Positions 44,484 to 46,132 of a stretch of DNA of 46,132 nt are shown in pieces. The stretch's first letter is position 1, and each line of letters begins with the position of its first letter. This DNA comes from an uncultured Peptococcaceae bacterium (GTDB lineage: Bacteria > Bacillota > Peptococcia > Peptococcales > Peptococcaceae). The translations under genes were made by a program, and so were the position numbers. A model generated the notes under the pieces. That model did not search any database. It was not told the origin of the DNA and was given only the letters and a program-made list of their open reading frames with translations. Location of the stretch: NCBI GenBank assembly GCA_949743265.1, contig CATJSX010000176.1:1-46132 (forward strand), in the 5' to 3' direction.

Positions 44484-44843
44484 TTATTTTTTATCATCGA
44501 CTTCTTCATCATAATAAACATCGCTGTCATCGTCGTCTATATATTCTTCTTCGTCCTCGTCGTCTTCATCATCATCGGTATCAATTTGCCTGATGGACGC
44601 TCGCAGCATTTCGATGGTCAGACCTTCAGCGATTTCCAAAAATACTTTGTCCTCTGTCAGCGCTTTGATTTTGCCGCAGATGCCGCCGACGGTGATGATT
44701 TTCGTTCCCGGTGTCAATTCTTTGAGCATTTCGTTGTGTTTTTTCATTTGCTGCTGTTGCGGTCTGATCATGATAAACCACATCACGCCCAAAATGAGAA
44801 TCCACGGCATGATGCTCATCAAAAGACTTCCCCCTTGTTCCAT
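44484..44843 (-). CDS. yajC: YajC, preprotein translocase accessory subunit
   Basis: A 119-residue protein. One membrane helix lies at about 8-27, directly followed by the hallmark RPQQQQMKKH and then a small soluble domain (LTPGTKIITVGGICGKI). The last ~33 residues are almost all Asp, Glu and Tyr (DDDEDDEDEEEYIDDDD), unusually acidic even for the family. YajC joins SecDF in protein export. It follows tgt by 67 bases, the usual tgt-yajC order. GGGGGT precedes the ATG. Confidence 0.95.
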   Translation of the reverse strand: MEQGGSLLMSIMPWILILGVMWFIMIRPQQQQMKKHNEMLKELTPGTKIITVGGICGKIKALTEDKVFLEIAEGLTIEMLRASIRQIDTDDDEDDEDEEEYIDDDDSDVYYDEEVDDKK

Positions 44844-44910
44844 TGGTTTACCCCCTTTCTTTATCCTGCCATTTTATATTACTTCTTGCCTCGGCTGATA
44901 ATATCCTTTA

Positions 44911-46032
<1,122 letters not shown>

Positions 46033-46039
46033 TCAATAA

Positions 46040-46132
46040 TCAATCAGTCATACGTTTTTGCAGCCGCTGACATAGCGGCAAAAGTTCCTCTAATTTAGCA
46101 ACAATACGTTTTTGTTCCGCAAGAGGGGGAAG
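46040..46132 (-). CDS. hsdS: Type I restriction specificity subunit (HsdS), C-terminal end only
   Basis: Read on the minus strand, the frame is open from the window edge to TGA and encodes 30 residues beginning LPPLAEQKRIVAKLEELLPL. This is the conserved C-terminal helix motif of HsdS proteins (PPLAEQ-KRIV-K-EEL). It ends 19 bases before the tgt start codon. Whether it is an intact gene continuing beyond the window or an isolated remnant cannot be seen. The HsdS family call is strong despite the short length. Confidence 0.8.
   Translation of the reverse strand, partial: LPPLAEQKRIVAKLEELLPLCQRLQKRMTD

Overview
The window looks like chromosomal DNA of an AT-rich Bacillota, most likely a diderm Negativicutes. 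The evidence is a hisS-aspS operon behind a T-box leader with a 6S-like RNA just downstream of aspS, a MutS2/NIF3/U32/ABC-F block, a secreted protein with copper-amine-oxidase N-terminal repeats, and many LysR regulators. The class is an inference; there is no rRNA or other taxonomic marker. I saw no tRNA, rRNA, CRISPR array, insertion sequence or phage gene.

Left part (1-16.8 kb). The window opens inside a soluble ABC ATPase gene, followed with an 8-base overlap by a ~335-residue protein of unknown function. A second, rearranged copy of this pair lies at 13.5-15.7 kb with an extra zinc-ribbon protein. Between the copies are a LysM/peptidoglycan-binding/BsuPI protein, a LysR regulator with a likely LysR box before a flavoprotein gene and a lipoprotein-flavodoxin-aldo/keto reductase fusion, an ABC exporter, a possible small RNA, an unknown protein with a basic tail, and a LysR gene divergent from a large alkaline-phosphatase-superfamily enzyme. 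A small acidic protein and a HAD phosphatase follow.

Middle part (16.9-34.4 kb). ABC-F ATPase, NIF3-like protein, U32 peptidase family protein and MutS2 are packed head to tail and fit a translation/ribosome-maintenance operon. Next come a lipoprotein, an OmpR-type regulator and a sensor kinase in one operon, a ferredoxin-type aldo/keto reductase, another LysR regulator, a secreted glucosaminidase-like protein, a cyclophilin and galU.

Right part (34.4-46.1 kb). The 6S-like RNA, aspS, hisS and T-box leader lie on the minus strand. A WGR/leucine-rich-repeat protein follows, then a second LysR/phosphatase-superfamily pair (paralogous to the 10-13 kb pair) with an SLC13-type transporter. The window ends with yajC and tgt on the minus strand and, next to the tgt start, the last 30 codons of a type I restriction specificity subunit (hsdS).

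The most unusual content is the duplicated ATPase/unknown-protein module and the twin LysR/phosphatase-superfamily loci. All calls come from reading motifs by eye; no similarity search was run.
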